A stretch of 64,000 nucleotides of DNA, from positions 1 to 64,000 of the forward strand of contig CAVXFL010000015.1 of the NCBI GenBank assembly GCA_963761015.1, read 5' to 3'. Below, piece by piece: positions 45,615-54,363 of the stretch. Position 1 is the stretch's first letter. Each line of letters begins with the position of its first letter. Below the pieces are notes generated by a model that was not told the origin of the DNA, ran no database searches, and saw only the letters and a program-made list of their open reading frames with translations. The position numbers and the translations under genes are program-made. Source of the stretch: CAVXFL01 sp963761015 (GTDB lineage: Bacteria; Pseudomonadota; Alphaproteobacteria; Acetobacterales; Acetobacteraceae).

Positions 45615-46024
45615 GCTTCGTGCTCGACAACTCCGTGGCGGTGGCTTGGTGTTTCGCGGAGGAACAGACGCCGGCGGTCATGGTGTTGCTGGACCGCGTG
45701 ACCGAAACGGGGGCGCTCGCCCCCCTGCTCTGGCCGCTGGAGGCTTTGAACGCGCTGCTCATGGCCGAGCGGCGCGGCCGTCTGGATCAGGCCAAGCGCG
45801 AGCGGCTCGCCGGGTTTCTGCGGGATCTTCCGGTCGCTCTCGATCCCGAAGCGGCCGCCGAGGCCTGGACGACGACGGCCCGCATGGCGGAGCGGCACAG
45901 GCTCTCGATGTACGACGCGGCGTATCTTGAACTGGCGGCCCGTCGCAATTTGCCGCTGGCGACCAGGGACCGGCCGCTGCGAGCCGCTGCCAGCGCGATC
46001 GGCTTGGATCTGCTCGGAGACTGA
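45611..46024 (+). CDS. VapC-type PIN-domain toxin
   Basis: A 137-residue PIN-domain ribonuclease. Acidic residues are in place: Asp6 ('FVLDNSVAVAWCF'), Glu in 'PLEALNALL', Asp in 'LSMYDAAYLELA' and Asp in 'LATRDRPL'. The GTG start overlaps the antitoxin stop. Together they form a complete type II toxin-antitoxin pair inserted between housekeeping genes. Confidence 0.88.
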   Translation: MSFVLDNSVAVAWCFAEEQTPAVMVLLDRVTETGALAPLLWPLEALNALLMAERRGRLDQAKRERLAGFLRDLPVALDPEAAAEAWTTTARMAERHRLSMYDAAYLELAARRNLPLATRDRPLRAAASAIGLDLLGD

Positions 46025-46102
46025 TGCAATCCGCCGCGCCCGCCGCCCGGCGTTCAAGCTTTTCGGCGCGCGGACTTTTGGCTTTTTGCGACAGCCTGGC
46101 GT

Positions 46103-47116
46103 CTAGAACCTGACGGAGGCGGCCAGCGAGCCGAACTGGTGCAGGCCGCCGTGCTCGCCGTGGAATGTTTCGGTCTGGAACACCTGGGTATAGGAAATCC
46201 TCACACCGCGCAGCATGACGGCGACGCCGGCCTCCAACTCGCCCACGTCCCATTTGGGCGTGACATGCGGACTGGACTGGAACGTGTTGCCGTTCAGGGT
46301 GAGGTCGTGCGCCACGGCCTGACCGTCGGCGCCGACGAAGAAATACCAGTTGAACGGCCGCACCGGGGTGAAGGCGTCGCCGCCGGTCATCCCCCAGGGC
46401 TGCATCCGCGCCGGCCCGTAGTCGGAGTCCAGCCCCTGGCCGATGCGCAGCCGCACGCCGCCCAGGGCGTAGATGCGCAGGTTGCCGACGCCGACCTCGA
46501 AATCGGGCAGCACGTCGGTCTCCAGCCCGTCGATCGTGCCGAGCGGCTCGCGCCAGACGCGCTGGCTGAGAATCTGGACCACCGGCTCGTTGTGGATCTG
46601 GTAGGAGTTCCAACCGAGCGTGTGCCGCTGGCCGATCAGGTCGTGCCAGCCGTTCTGCAGCTCCTCGGCGCCCGCCCCGGGGCCGACCAGCCCGAGCTGG
46701 AAGCCCAGCATGCTGCGCCAGTAATCGGTGTCTTGTATCAGCGAGAAGCTGCCGGTCAGCACGCCGGCATAGGGTCGGTCGTTACGCGGCGGCGGCGTCG
46801 CTTGCGTGTTGGCGGGCGTGAAGATGGACTGCTCAATACTGATGGAAATCCGCTGCCGCCCGTCGCCCCACATCTCGTGCCCCGCCCGCTCGACCCAGGC
46901 GGGCAGGTCGCCGGTGGGCGAGACGTAGCCGAGCTTGAGCCCGTTCACGTAGTAGCGGTCGGATAGCTTCGCGGTGGTGATCGAGGCGTTCTCGTCCTGC
47001 AAAGTGACGATGGCGTCGGGGTCGGCGGGCGGCAGCGCGCGAGCCGCCGGCGCGGCGAGCAGCAGGCCGGCGAGCAGGCCGATTGACGGGCCGATCAGGG
47101 CGGAAGGACGGATCAT
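46103..47116 (-). CDS. LpxR-like lipid A 3'-O-deacylase (DUF2219) outer-membrane protein
   Basis: A 337-residue exported protein with a signal peptide ('GLLLAAPAARALP') and the DUF2219 pattern: 'DRYYVNGLKLGYVSPTG', 'ISIEQSIFTPANTQ', 'RNDRPYAGVLTGSFSL', 'LGLVGPGAGAEELQNGWH' and a terminal 'GSLAASVRF' with the C-terminal Phe of outer-membrane barrels. LpxR removes the 3' acyl group of lipid A. The start at 47116 gives a clean signal peptide; an ATG 33 bp upstream is possible. Confidence 0.85.
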   Translation of the reverse strand: MIRPSALIGPSIGLLAGLLLAAPAARALPPADPDAIVTLQDENASITTAKLSDRYYVNGLKLGYVSPTGDLPAWVERAGHEMWGDGRQRISISIEQSIFTPANTQATPPPRNDRPYAGVLTGSFSLIQDTDYWRSMLGFQLGLVGPGAGAEELQNGWHDLIGQRHTLGWNSYQIHNEPVVQILSQRVWREPLGTIDGLETDVLPDFEVGVGNLRIYALGGVRLRIGQGLDSDYGPARMQPWGMTGGDAFTPVRPFNWYFFVGADGQAVAHDLTLNGNTFQSSPHVTPKWDVGELEAGVAVMLRGVRISYTQVFQTETFHGEHGGLHQFGSLAASVRF

Positions 47117-47398
47117 GCCGCGCTCGCTGTTCTTGCCTGATCGGATCATTACAGGCTAGCCGGAGGCGGCGTAACCCCTGGCCGGGCGGCCCGACTTGGC
47201 GCCGGCCTCACGAGCGCCCCGGTGTGGCGTTTCGGTTTCAGTGTGCGCCGGCGACGGCGATGCGGTCGGGGCGGGTTGCCTCCGGCCGAGCGGATAGGCG
47301 GCGGGTGTCAGCCGCCCGGCGGGGTATGCCTCTACGGCCAAAGCGGTCGTCGAGCGGAGTCGGAGCAGAATGTCGGGGTGAGGGACGGGCGCCTTTCC

Positions 47399-47404
47399 TA
47401 TATA
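47399..47404 (+). promoter_or_regulatory. Possible -10 element immediately before lepA
   Basis: TATATA lies 10-15 bases before the lepA ATG, in an otherwise GC-rich stretch. The bases between are pyrimidine-rich (ccacccccc-like) and contain no Shine-Dalgarno. Transcription starting 7-10 bases beyond the hexamer would give a leaderless message. A good -35 element is not visible. Confidence 0.35.
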
Positions 47405-47413
47405 TCCACCCCC

Positions 47414-49219
47414 ATGACCGACACCCCCCTCGCCCATATCCGCAACTTCGCCATCATCGCGCATATCGACCACGGCAAGTCGACCCTCGCCGACCGCCTC
47501 ATCCAGGCCACCGGCGCGCTGCCGGAGCGCGAGATGACCAGCCAAGTGCTCGATTCGATGGAACTGGAGCGCGAGCGCGGCATTACCATCAAAGCGCAAA
47601 CGGTCCGCCTCACCTGGCAGGCCAAGGACGGGCAGACTTACGAGCTCAACCTCATGGACACGCCAGGCCATGTGGATTTCGCCTACGAGGTCAGCCGCTC
47701 GCTCGCCGCCTGCGAGGGCTCGCTCCTCGTGGTCGACGCCACCCAGGGCGTCGAGGCGCAAACGCTCGCGAATGTCTACCAGGCGATCGAGGCCGGGCAC
47801 GAGATCGTCCCGGTCATCAACAAGATCGATCTTCCCGCCGCCGAACCGGATCGGGTGCGCCAACAGATCGAGGATGTCATCGGCCTCGACGCGAGCGATG
47901 CCGTGCTCATCAGCGCCAAGACCGGGCTGAACGTGGAGGGGGTATTGCAGGCGCTGGTCGCCCGCCTGCCGCCGCCCAAAGGCGACGCCGCCGCGCCGCT
48001 GAAAGCGCTGCTGGTCGATAGCTGGTACGATCCGTATCTCGGTGTCGTCATCCTGGTGCGCGTGAAGGACGGGCGGCTCAGGCGCGGGCAGCGCATCCGC
48101 ATGATGTCCACCGGGGCGGTGCACGTGGTGGAGCAGGTCGGCGTGTTCACCCCGAAACTCGCCCCCGCGGACGACCTCGGCCCGGGCGAGATCGGCTACA
48201 TCACGGCGGCGATCAAGACGGTGGCGGATTGCCGCGTGGGCGACACCATCACCGAGGACCGCACCCCCGCCACCGAGCCGCTGCCGGGCTTCAAGCCCTC
48301 GGTCCCGGTGGTCTGGTGCGGTCTGTATCCGGTGGATGCCGACGATTTCGAGAAGCTGCGCGACGGCCTGGCCAAGCTGCGCCTGAACGACGCCAGCTTC
48401 CACTACGAGCCGGAGACCTCGGCGGCGTTGGGTTTCGGTTTTCGCTGCGGCTTCCTGGGGCTGCTGCACCTGGAGATCGTGCAGGAACGGCTGGCGCGCG
48501 AGTTCGACCTCGATCTGATCGCGACCGCGCCCTCGGTGGTCTACCGGGTGCATCGCAGCAACGGCGAGGTGAGGGAGTTGCACAACCCCGCCGACATGCC
48601 CGACGGAAGCGTGATCGACCATATCGAGGAGCCCTGGATCAGGGCCACGATCATGGTGCCCGACGATTACCTCGGCGCCGTGCTGACGCTGTGCAACGAG
48701 CGGCGGGGCCAGCAGGTCGACCTCACCTATGTCGGCAACCGGGCGATGGCGGTCTATCGGCTGCCGCTGAACGAGGTGGTGTTCGACTTCTACGACAGGC
48801 TGAAGTCGGTCTCGCGCGGCTATGCCAGCTTCGACTACCAGATGGACGGCTACGCGGAGGGGGATCTGGTGAAGATCGCCATCCTGGTGAACGGCGAGCC
48901 GGTGGATGCGCTGTCGTTCATCGCGCATCGGCACGTGGCCGAGGCACGCGGGCGGGCGATATGCGTGCGGTTGAAGGACCTGATCCCCCGCCAGCTGTTC
49001 AAGATCGCGGTGCAGGCGGCGATCGGCGGGCGGGTGATTGCGCGGGAGACGATCAGCGCGCTAAGCAAGGACGTGACCGCGAAGTGTTACGGCGGCGACG
49101 TCACGCGCAAGCGCAAGCTTTTGGAGAAGCAGAAAGAGGGTAAGAAGCGCATGCGCCAGTTCGGCAAGGTGGAGATCCCGCAGAGTGCCTTCCTGGCCGC
49201 GCTGAAGATGGACGCCTGA
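47414..49219 (+). CDS. lepA: Elongation factor 4 (LepA), ribosomal back-translocase GTPase
   Basis: A 601-residue translational GTPase. G motifs: 'AHIDHGKSTLADRLI' (G1), 'RGITIKAQTVRL' (G2), 'LMDTPGHVDFAYEV' (G3) and 'INKIDLPAAEPD' (G4). The LepA-specific C-terminus 'GGDVTRKRKLLEKQKEGKKRM' is complete. The start at 47414 matches the conserved N-terminus ('TPLAHIRNFAIIAHIDHG'). Confidence 0.97.
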   Translation: MTDTPLAHIRNFAIIAHIDHGKSTLADRLIQATGALPEREMTSQVLDSMELERERGITIKAQTVRLTWQAKDGQTYELNLMDTPGHVDFAYEVSRSLAACEGSLLVVDATQGVEAQTLANVYQAIEAGHEIVPVINKIDLPAAEPDRVRQQIEDVIGLDASDAVLISAKTGLNVEGVLQALVARLPPPKGDAAAPLKALLVDSWYDPYLGVVILVRVKDGRLRRGQRIRMMSTGAVHVVEQVGVFTPKLAPADDLGPGEIGYITAAIKTVADCRVGDTITEDRTPATEPLPGFKPSVPVVWCGLYPVDADDFEKLRDGLAKLRLNDASFHYEPETSAALGFGFRCGFLGLLHLEIVQERLAREFDLDLIATAPSVVYRVHRSNGEVRELHNPADMPDGSVIDHIEEPWIRATIMVPDDYLGAVLTLCNERRGQQVDLTYVGNRAMAVYRLPLNEVVFDFYDRLKSVSRGYASFDYQMDGYAEGDLVKIAILVNGEPVDALSFIAHRHVAEARGRAICVRLKDLIPRQLFKIAVQAAIGGRVIARETISALSKDVTAKCYGGDVTRKRKLLEKQKEGKKRMRQFGKVEIPQSAFLAALKMDA

Positions 49220-49224
49220 GCACC

Positions 49225-49315
49225 GGAGGGGTGGCCGAGCGGCTGAAGGCGCACGCTTGGAAAGCGTGTGTAGGTTAACAGCCTACCGCGGGTTCGAATC
49301 CCGCTCCCTCCGCCA
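49225..49315 (+). tRNA. tRNA-Ser (anticodon GGA)
   Basis: The sequence runs from GGAGGGGTGGCCGAG to TTCGAATCC...CCTCCGCCA, with the anticodon arm CTTGGAAAG (anticodon GGA). A long variable arm (gtgtaggttaacagcctac region) is typical of tRNA-Ser. Length is 91 nt with CCA encoded. It marks the left edge of an IS-rich region. Confidence 0.95.
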
Positions 49316-49475
49316 AATCGATGCGAGAGCGCGCGGGACTACCGCCAAGGCTGTTCGACGCTATGGGATAGCGATGAGCTCAAGCAGGCCATCGATGCCC
49401 ACGAGAGCGGCGCGATAGCGGTCCTGGCTGGAGCGTGCCGGTGCGGTTATCCTTGACCCAACTTCCGCACCGCCG

Positions 49476-49957
49476 CCAAAATAAAGCGACATATAATAGA
49501 ACGCGGTTTCGGTCGCGTGACGCAGCAGTCCGGTCTTGGCATTGTGGGCGAAGACCTGGCGCTCGACGCGAATGATGGCGGCGACGTGGGGGTGCCAGTC
49601 GGTATCGGCCAGTTTGTCGGTGGGATGGAAGACGGTGACGGTTCGGGTTTCGTCGCGATTACGCCCGGCGTCGTGGCTATGGGCAGACCGGAGCGGGGCC
49701 GTGGTGGCGGCGATCTCCTGGATCCGCTGGCGCAGACCCGCCTGATTGTCCTTGACCTGAACGATCATTGCGACGCCGGCTTCCACCGCGACCTCGAAAT
49801 GTTTTTTGACAGTGCAGCGCATCGAGCGTGACGATGGTCGCTTCGGCGACGCCGAGTTCGGCCAGCAAGCTCTGGGCCGCCGGGATCTCGTTGGACTTCT
49901 CGGCAATGTCGACATCGGCGAGCACGAGGGCGGTATCGGTGGCGATACGCGCTCAAC
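49476..49957 (-). pseudogene. ISAs1-family transposase remnant
   Basis: Two frames together give 'LADVDIAEKSNEIPAAQSLL', 'ATIVTLDALHCQK' and, after a slip near 49816, 'EVAVEAGVAMIVQVKDNQ'. Further on are 'DWHPHVAAIIRVERQVF' and 'TETAFYYMS'. These are middle blocks of ISAs1-type transposases. The N-terminus and the conserved C-terminal 'ENRLHW'-type end are missing. No element ends were found. It is a decayed fragment about 160 bp past the tRNA-Ser gene. Confidence 0.75.
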
Positions 49958-50222
49958 ATCTGAACAGCTTTGAGTTGTATTGGTGGTTGATCTATCCATC
50001 GTGGATGGTGATCTCCTAGTTTCAGGTCCAATTCGAGCGTAGGTTGTAAGGTTTGGATCACTCAATCAACTATTTAGCTATTAATGAGCCGCCAACTTCA
50101 AGGGTACAAGTACCTCATAGATTAGTTCGGTCCTTCGTAGTACCCATTCTTTAGTCAAACGTATGCGATGGTACCGCCAAGTGATGCCTGGAAAACTGAA
50201 CGGGGTGCTACGAAAGACTGCG

Positions 50223-50595
50223 ATGACAGAAAATGATACGGATATCGGCAGCGGTCGTGGCGAGGGGCCAATTGCCACACTTCTGGTCGATTCCAACCCG
50301 ATCTTCCGCGAGGGCCTGCGCCGAATTCTGTCCGAAACAAGATATCGCCCTGTCCAGAGCGCGACCTCCGTGGAGAGCGCGCTTCGCCTCGGGCGGGATG
50401 GATTCGTGCCGGCGTTGATCGTGGTCAGCGCGGATCATCCGACCCCGGCCGAGCTTCGCTTACTGAAGGACCGTTATCCGCTCAGCCGGATCGTTCTGCT
50501 GATCGACAGCTTCCGCTCTGAGGCCGCCTCGGAAATCTTGCGGAGTGGCGTCGACAGCCTGGTAGTCAAGAGCATTCCCTGCGATGCATTCCTTA
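50223..50595 (+). pseudogene. Receiver domain of a LuxR-type response regulator, cut by IS630
   Basis: The fragment encodes 'GPIATLLVDSNPIFREGLRRILSE', 'PALIVVSADHP', 'LKDRYPLSRIVLLID' and 'LRSGVDSLVVKSIPCDAFL', a receiver domain of NarL/LuxR regulators. The phospho-acceptor Asp expected after 'ALIVV' is replaced ('VVSADHP' has Asp two residues late). It stops at an IS630 insertion point; removing the IS and one TA continues the frame as 'LKSTRG'. A DNA-binding domain was not found downstream. Confidence 0.65.
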
Positions 50596-51699
50596 CTCAC
50601 CAGTCAGTAATATAGGCGACACTTGGCGCCTTGAAGAATGACCGTATCAACTGCGGCGCGCGCTTGATGGCGCTGAGTTGTGCCTCGATCCTGGCCTGCA
50701 GCTTTTCGCCGCGCCGCAGGGGCGCTCTGGCCACGCCGGTGCGCTTCACGTGGCTCCATACCAGTTCATCGGGGTTCAGTTCAGGCGCATAGCCGGGAAG
50801 AAAATGCAGCGTCAGCATGCCTTTCATGGAGGCAACATAGGTCTTCACCAGCGTGGTCTTGTGCGCGGGAAGTCCGTCGAGCACCAAATGCAACGGCTTC
50901 GAACGACGCCGCATCATTCGGCGCAGCAGCTCGACAAACAACTCGGCGTTCAGCCCGCCCTGGTAGGTGCAATACCAGAACCCACCCCGAGCGTTCACCG
51001 CGGAGGCCGCACTGATCGATTGCCGCTGGCCAGGGCGTTCGACCACGGGCGTCTGACCCTTCTTGGCCCAGGTCTTGCCATGCACGCTATCGGCACGAAA
51101 GCCCAGACTCGTCCCAGAAATACACCTCACCGCCCGAGGCTTTTGCTTGTCTGGCAATGGCAGGATACCGTTCGCGCCGCCACGCCTCGATCGCTTCAGG
51201 ATCGCGCTGGTAAGCGCGTTGCAGCGGCTTCTGCGGTGTCAGTCCCAGCTTGGCGAGCAGTTCTCCCACCGCCGTCACGCCAAGCCGAATGGCGAATTTC
51301 CGTTCGATCAGCTCGGCCACCAACGACCGCGTCCACAATCCGAAATCCAGGCCATACTGACGCGGATCGCGACCATTGATCCAGCGGAACACCTGTTGCT
51401 CCTGATGCGGCGTCAGACTGCGTGGCCGGCCCGTCGCCGGCCTGGAGCGCAGTGCTCGCAGTCCCATACCCGGCTTTGCCGCCGCGTTCAGCCATCGGTA
51501 GATCGTCGTGCGATTGAAGCCGTACGAAGCCACCACCAATGACGGACGCTCGCCGTCCCGCACTCGCTCGACTGCCATCAATCGAATGGTCTCCAACGTC
51601 CGATGATCTAACCCGCGTCCGTCCTGCTTCATCCCGCCGCTATAGCACCGATCGCAACTCTGTACAACAGGAACGTCGTCTTAATTCCCGACTGGTGAG
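50596..51699 (-). mobile_element. IS630-family insertion sequence (copy 2, different subgroup)
   Basis: The 1104-bp element is bounded by perfect 10-bp inverted ends CTCACCAGTC (50596-50605) and GACTGGTGAG (51690-51699). TA flanks it on both sides (50594-50595 and 51700-51701). The transposase stop codon lies inside the left inverted repeat. The ends and transposase differ clearly from copy 1, so this is a separate element type. Confidence 0.9.
50597..51632 (-). pseudogene. IS630-family transposase, one frameshift
   Basis: The N-terminal part has a helix-turn-helix ('SYGFNRTTIYRWLNAAAKPG'), 'RPRSLTPHQEQQVFRWI' and the start of the catalytic domain 'GEVYFWDES'. The frame then shifts by one extra base in the GGG/CCC run at 51102-51104. 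The other frame continues 'GFRADSVHGKTWAKKGQTP', 'HLVLDGLPAHK' and 'FLPGYAPELNPDELVW', completing the DDE triad. The lesion in a homopolymer could be a sequencing error. Confidence 0.85.
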
Positions 51700-51701
51700 T
51701 A

Positions 51702-52314
51702 AAAGCACCCGCGGCGCGCGAACACGCTGCTCCGTACTGTTCCCCGCTAGGGCTCGCGGCTTCCTGCCGGACGATTTCCTCCGCGAAATCGATTTCCGAC
51801 GCTGCGGAATGCTTGTCCGGATCGAACTCCCACTCTTCTGGTTCACCTTGATCATCGTCGATTGGTTCACGTCCAGCGTCGCATGCGTTCTCAGCCCCAT
51901 TTTCCAGCAGGCGATCAAGCACTTGATCGGCGGTTCCTCTCCACGCTGCTCTGCTTCCCAGTCCCACAGCGCCCAAATTGCTCGGCCGTCCCAACGTGCT
52001 CGGTAGTCGTTGAGGCTGCGGTAGAATTCAGGATGCGCTTGTCCATGAATTCTGTGTTTGGACAAACGCCTGTGCTGTTCAACGAGCCGCCAGATATCAT
52101 CGAGTTCGCGAATAATTACTGCAAGTTGGCCATCGCGGTTCAGCGCGGCATGCACATTATTTGGCGAATTACCGGTACGCGAGATCAACAGTTTGTAATG
52201 GCGTACAAATCCTCTGTGGGTCGGCGCGCCATAGTCCTGCTCCTCGTAAGCCTGCGGCTGAACCGGGCCGACCAAAGTGGGGCTTGGTCGTCTGATGCTC
52301 GCGCAGGCCGCCAC
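51702..52314 (-). pseudogene. Possible degenerate protein-coding remnant
   Basis: Two minus-strand frames carry protein-like text. One has 'DGQLAVIIRELDDIWRLVEQH' and 'FYRSLNDYRARWDGRAIWAL'. The other, further along, has 'EPIDDDQGEPEEWEFDPDKH' and 'SEIDFAEEIVRQEA'. They could be halves of one frameshifted gene. I do not recognise a family. The plus strand across 51760-51800 could also be the tail of the interrupted response regulator ('FLPDDFLREI'), so the coding strand is not settled. Confidence 0.25.
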
Positions 52315-52874
52315 AGTGCGCTACCTGGTCCGGAATTTCTTGGATGCGCTTGCATCTGGCTGGTCCAGTGGGCCGGTGCCGTAACGCCTTCCGCTCCCGC
52401 ATCCGGCGGTTTGCCAATGCCGTACTCTGGAACGCAGCAAGGTAGGGCGTGTGTGGACGGCCCCGTTGGTGCAAGGGGCGGATGAAGAAAAATCCTGATC
52501 CGGTGCGATTGCGGTCGTGTGTCCGGCCTGTCGCTGCGGCCACGCGGGCCGCTGGCCCAGATGGGTTCCGCGATCCACGCCCAAACGGAATGAGCGGCCT
52601 GCAATGGCCACCACCCCTCGCGGGCTTGGTGGATCGTCGGATCGACCGATCAGCATCTTCCCTCAATTGCCCTTTTGCACCAGCTCGGCGAGGGTCAGCC
52701 GGCCGCCGGATGCGGCCGATATGCTTCCCCGCTCGTCATCAGCGCCCACGCGATGGGCGCGCCTGCCCCATGGACGGGCCATCCGAACCCGGGCTTCTCC
52801 CGCGTTCCGCTGCCTACGTGCTACCTACGACCTTATAGCACTTCGAGCGGTTTCGTTTAAGCCTTTGATTTTGA
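52315..52874. other. Non-coding or decayed stretch before tRNA-Arg
   Basis: About 560 bp with several short open frames on both strands but none with a recognisable domain, a ribosome site or consistent codon use. Taken with the IS remnants to its left, it is probably decayed accessory DNA. Confidence 0.4.
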
Positions 52875-52951
52875 TGGCGGACCCGACACAACTCGAACGT
52901 GCGACCTTCGCCTTCGGAGGGCGACGCTCTATCCAGCTGAGCTACGGGTCC
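52875..52951 (-). tRNA. tRNA-Arg (anticodon CCG)
   Basis: On the minus strand the gene runs from GGACCCGTAGCTCAGCTGG to GTTCGAGTTGTGTCGGGTCCGCCA (cited as start and end). The anticodon loop is CTCCGAA (anticodon CCG). The length is 77 nt with CCA encoded. It bounds the IS-rich region on the right. Confidence 0.93.
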
Positions 52952-52999
52952 AAACCAGCGCTTCCATAGCGCGATTGCGCGGACCACGAAAGCCCGGGG

Positions 53000-54004
53000 T
53001 CAGCCCACCGCCCGCGTCAGCCATACCAGCGCCGCCCGGTCGGCGTGCGAGGGCAAGGGGGCGGTGGGATCGCGCATCCAGGCGATGGTGTCGCCGATCG
53101 GCGCCGCGCGGCCGAGGTCGCGCAGCAGCAGGTGATAGCCGTGCGGGTAGTAGGCGATGCGCACGAACGGATCGCCGGTCGCCTCCAGCGCCCGCCACGC
53201 CGCGCGGGTCGCGTGGTCCGGCACCAGCTGGTCCTTGCCGCCATACAGGAACAGCGCCGGCCCGGAGAACACGTGCGCCGAGCCCAGCGCCCCGTCCATC
53301 AGGTTCACCAGCCCGTTCAAGGTGCTCACGCGGGTCGCGTGAAGGGTCAGCGGGTCGGTGGAGAGCCGGCGCAGCGCGGCGCGGTTGTCGGTCGCCAGCA
53401 CCCGCACCGGGCCGCCGGTCAGCTCCATCCCCGGCGCCACCCGGTCGGCCACCCAGAGCGCGCCGCGGAAGAAGAAATTCATCTCCGCCCGCCCCCAGAC
53501 CGCCGGCGCCGCCATCACGTAGCCGTCCACCTTCGGGGCGCCGGTCGCGGTCGCCAACCGCATCAGAACCGCGCCGCCCATGCTCTCGCCGATGAGGAAC
53601 AGCCGGCTCGCCGGGTAGCGGGTGCGCAGCTGCTCCGCCATCGCGGCGGCGTCGTTGACCATCGCGGGCACGCCGGCCCAGCCGCCGCGGTCCGGCGCCT
53701 GGCCGAAGCCGCGCTGGTCGGGCGCGTACAGCGCCATGCCGGCGCGGGTGAACCAGGGGGCGGGGATTTCCCAGGCGTCGCGGCTGTCGTTGAAGCCGTG
53801 CAGCGCCAGCACCACCGCCCAGGGCGCCGCGCTTTCGTCCTCCGGCAGCCATACCCGGTAGGGCAGCCGCGCGCCGTCGCGCATGACGAACACGCCGTCG
53901 GGCGCGGGCGGCGGACCCGCCAGCCGCGCCGATCCGCCCACGGCCCCGACGCAGCCCTGCAAGCCGAGGGCCGCGGCCCCCAGCACCAAGCTCCGGCGCC
54001 GCAT
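53000..54004 (-). CDS. Alpha/beta-hydrolase lipoprotein (lysophospholipase-like)
   Basis: A 334-residue protein with a lipoprotein signal ('LVLGAAALGLQGC') and an alpha/beta-hydrolase fold. It has 'VVLALHGFNDSRDAW' (oxyanion region), 'YAPDQRGFGQAP', nucleophile Ser in 'LIGESMGGAVLM', Asp in 'LYGGKDQLVP' and His in 'YPHGYHLLLRD'. It resembles monoacylglycerol lipase/lysophospholipase-type enzymes and would be anchored in the envelope. The start at 54004 places the signal sequence at the N-terminus. Confidence 0.85.
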   Translation of the reverse strand: MRRRSLVLGAAALGLQGCVGAVGGSARLAGPPPAPDGVFVMRDGARLPYRVWLPEDESAAPWAVVLALHGFNDSRDAWEIPAPWFTRAGMALYAPDQRGFGQAPDRGGWAGVPAMVNDAAAMAEQLRTRYPASRLFLIGESMGGAVLMRLATATGAPKVDGYVMAAPAVWGRAEMNFFFRGALWVADRVAPGMELTGGPVRVLATDNRAALRRLSTDPLTLHATRVSTLNGLVNLMDGALGSAHVFSGPALFLYGGKDQLVPDHATRAAWRALEATGDPFVRIAYYPHGYHLLLRDLGRAAPIGDTIAWMRDPTAPLPSHADRAALVWLTRAVG

Positions 54005-54082
54005 CACGCCGGCACGACGAACATTGAAATCATGCGCCCCGACGCTATCATCGCCGGCATCACCACGCCATAGAGGATTACG

Positions 54083-54316
54083 ATGCCGGACGGAGTTTCC
54101 GCCCCCGGAGCCCCCGAGCAGCCGCCCGACCCGGCCGCCCCCGCGCCCGGCGAAACGATCATGGTCGAGGAGCGCGTGGTCGCCTGCGACGGCGGCGACG
54201 AGCCGCTCGGCCATCCGCGCGTCTATCTGCGCATCGTCCACGATGCCGTCGTCTGCCCCTATTGCTCGCGCCTCTACGTGCTGAAGCCCGGAGCGGGTCA
54301 CGCCGACGGACACTGA
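54083..54316 (+). CDS. Zinc-finger (zf-CHCC-type) small protein
   Basis: A 77-residue protein ending in the pattern 'VACDGG', 'LGHPRVYLRI', 'VVCPYCSRLYVL', which matches the CHCC zinc-finger family also found in mitochondrial complex I subunit NDUFS6. The N-terminal half is proline-rich and low-complexity. Its role in bacteria is not settled. It lies 4 bp before the putative polA start. Confidence 0.82.
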   Translation: MPDGVSAPGAPEQPPDPAAPAPGETIMVEERVVACDGGDEPLGHPRVYLRIVHDAVVCPYCSRLYVLKPGAGHADGH

Positions 54317-54363
54317 CCCCGTGTCGGGGCACGGGGCAGGCCCCGTGTCGGGGCACGGGGCAG
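54317..54363. repeat. Tandem 24-bp palindromic repeat overlapping the polA start
   Basis: A 24-bp unit beginning CCCCGTGTCGGGGCACGGGG occurs at 54317-54340 and again at 54341-54363. Each unit holds inverted arms CCCCGTG and CACGGGG. Each also contains an in-frame GTG (54321 and 54345) usable as a polA start. The hairpins could mask translation initiation. Confidence 0.7.

Noticed and set aside
47156..48934. A 592-codon minus-strand frame opposite lepA
   Set aside because: Antisense shadow of lepA; histidine/arginine-rich with no domain signature.
52449..52969. Plus-strand open frames of 129-150 codons before tRNA-Arg
   Set aside because: One of them reads through the tRNA gene; none has a start signal, domain or consistent codon use.
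54317..54363. Tandem palindromes read as an origin of replication or iteron array
   Set aside because: Only two copies, no DnaA-box-like sequence or AT-rich unwinding region nearby.
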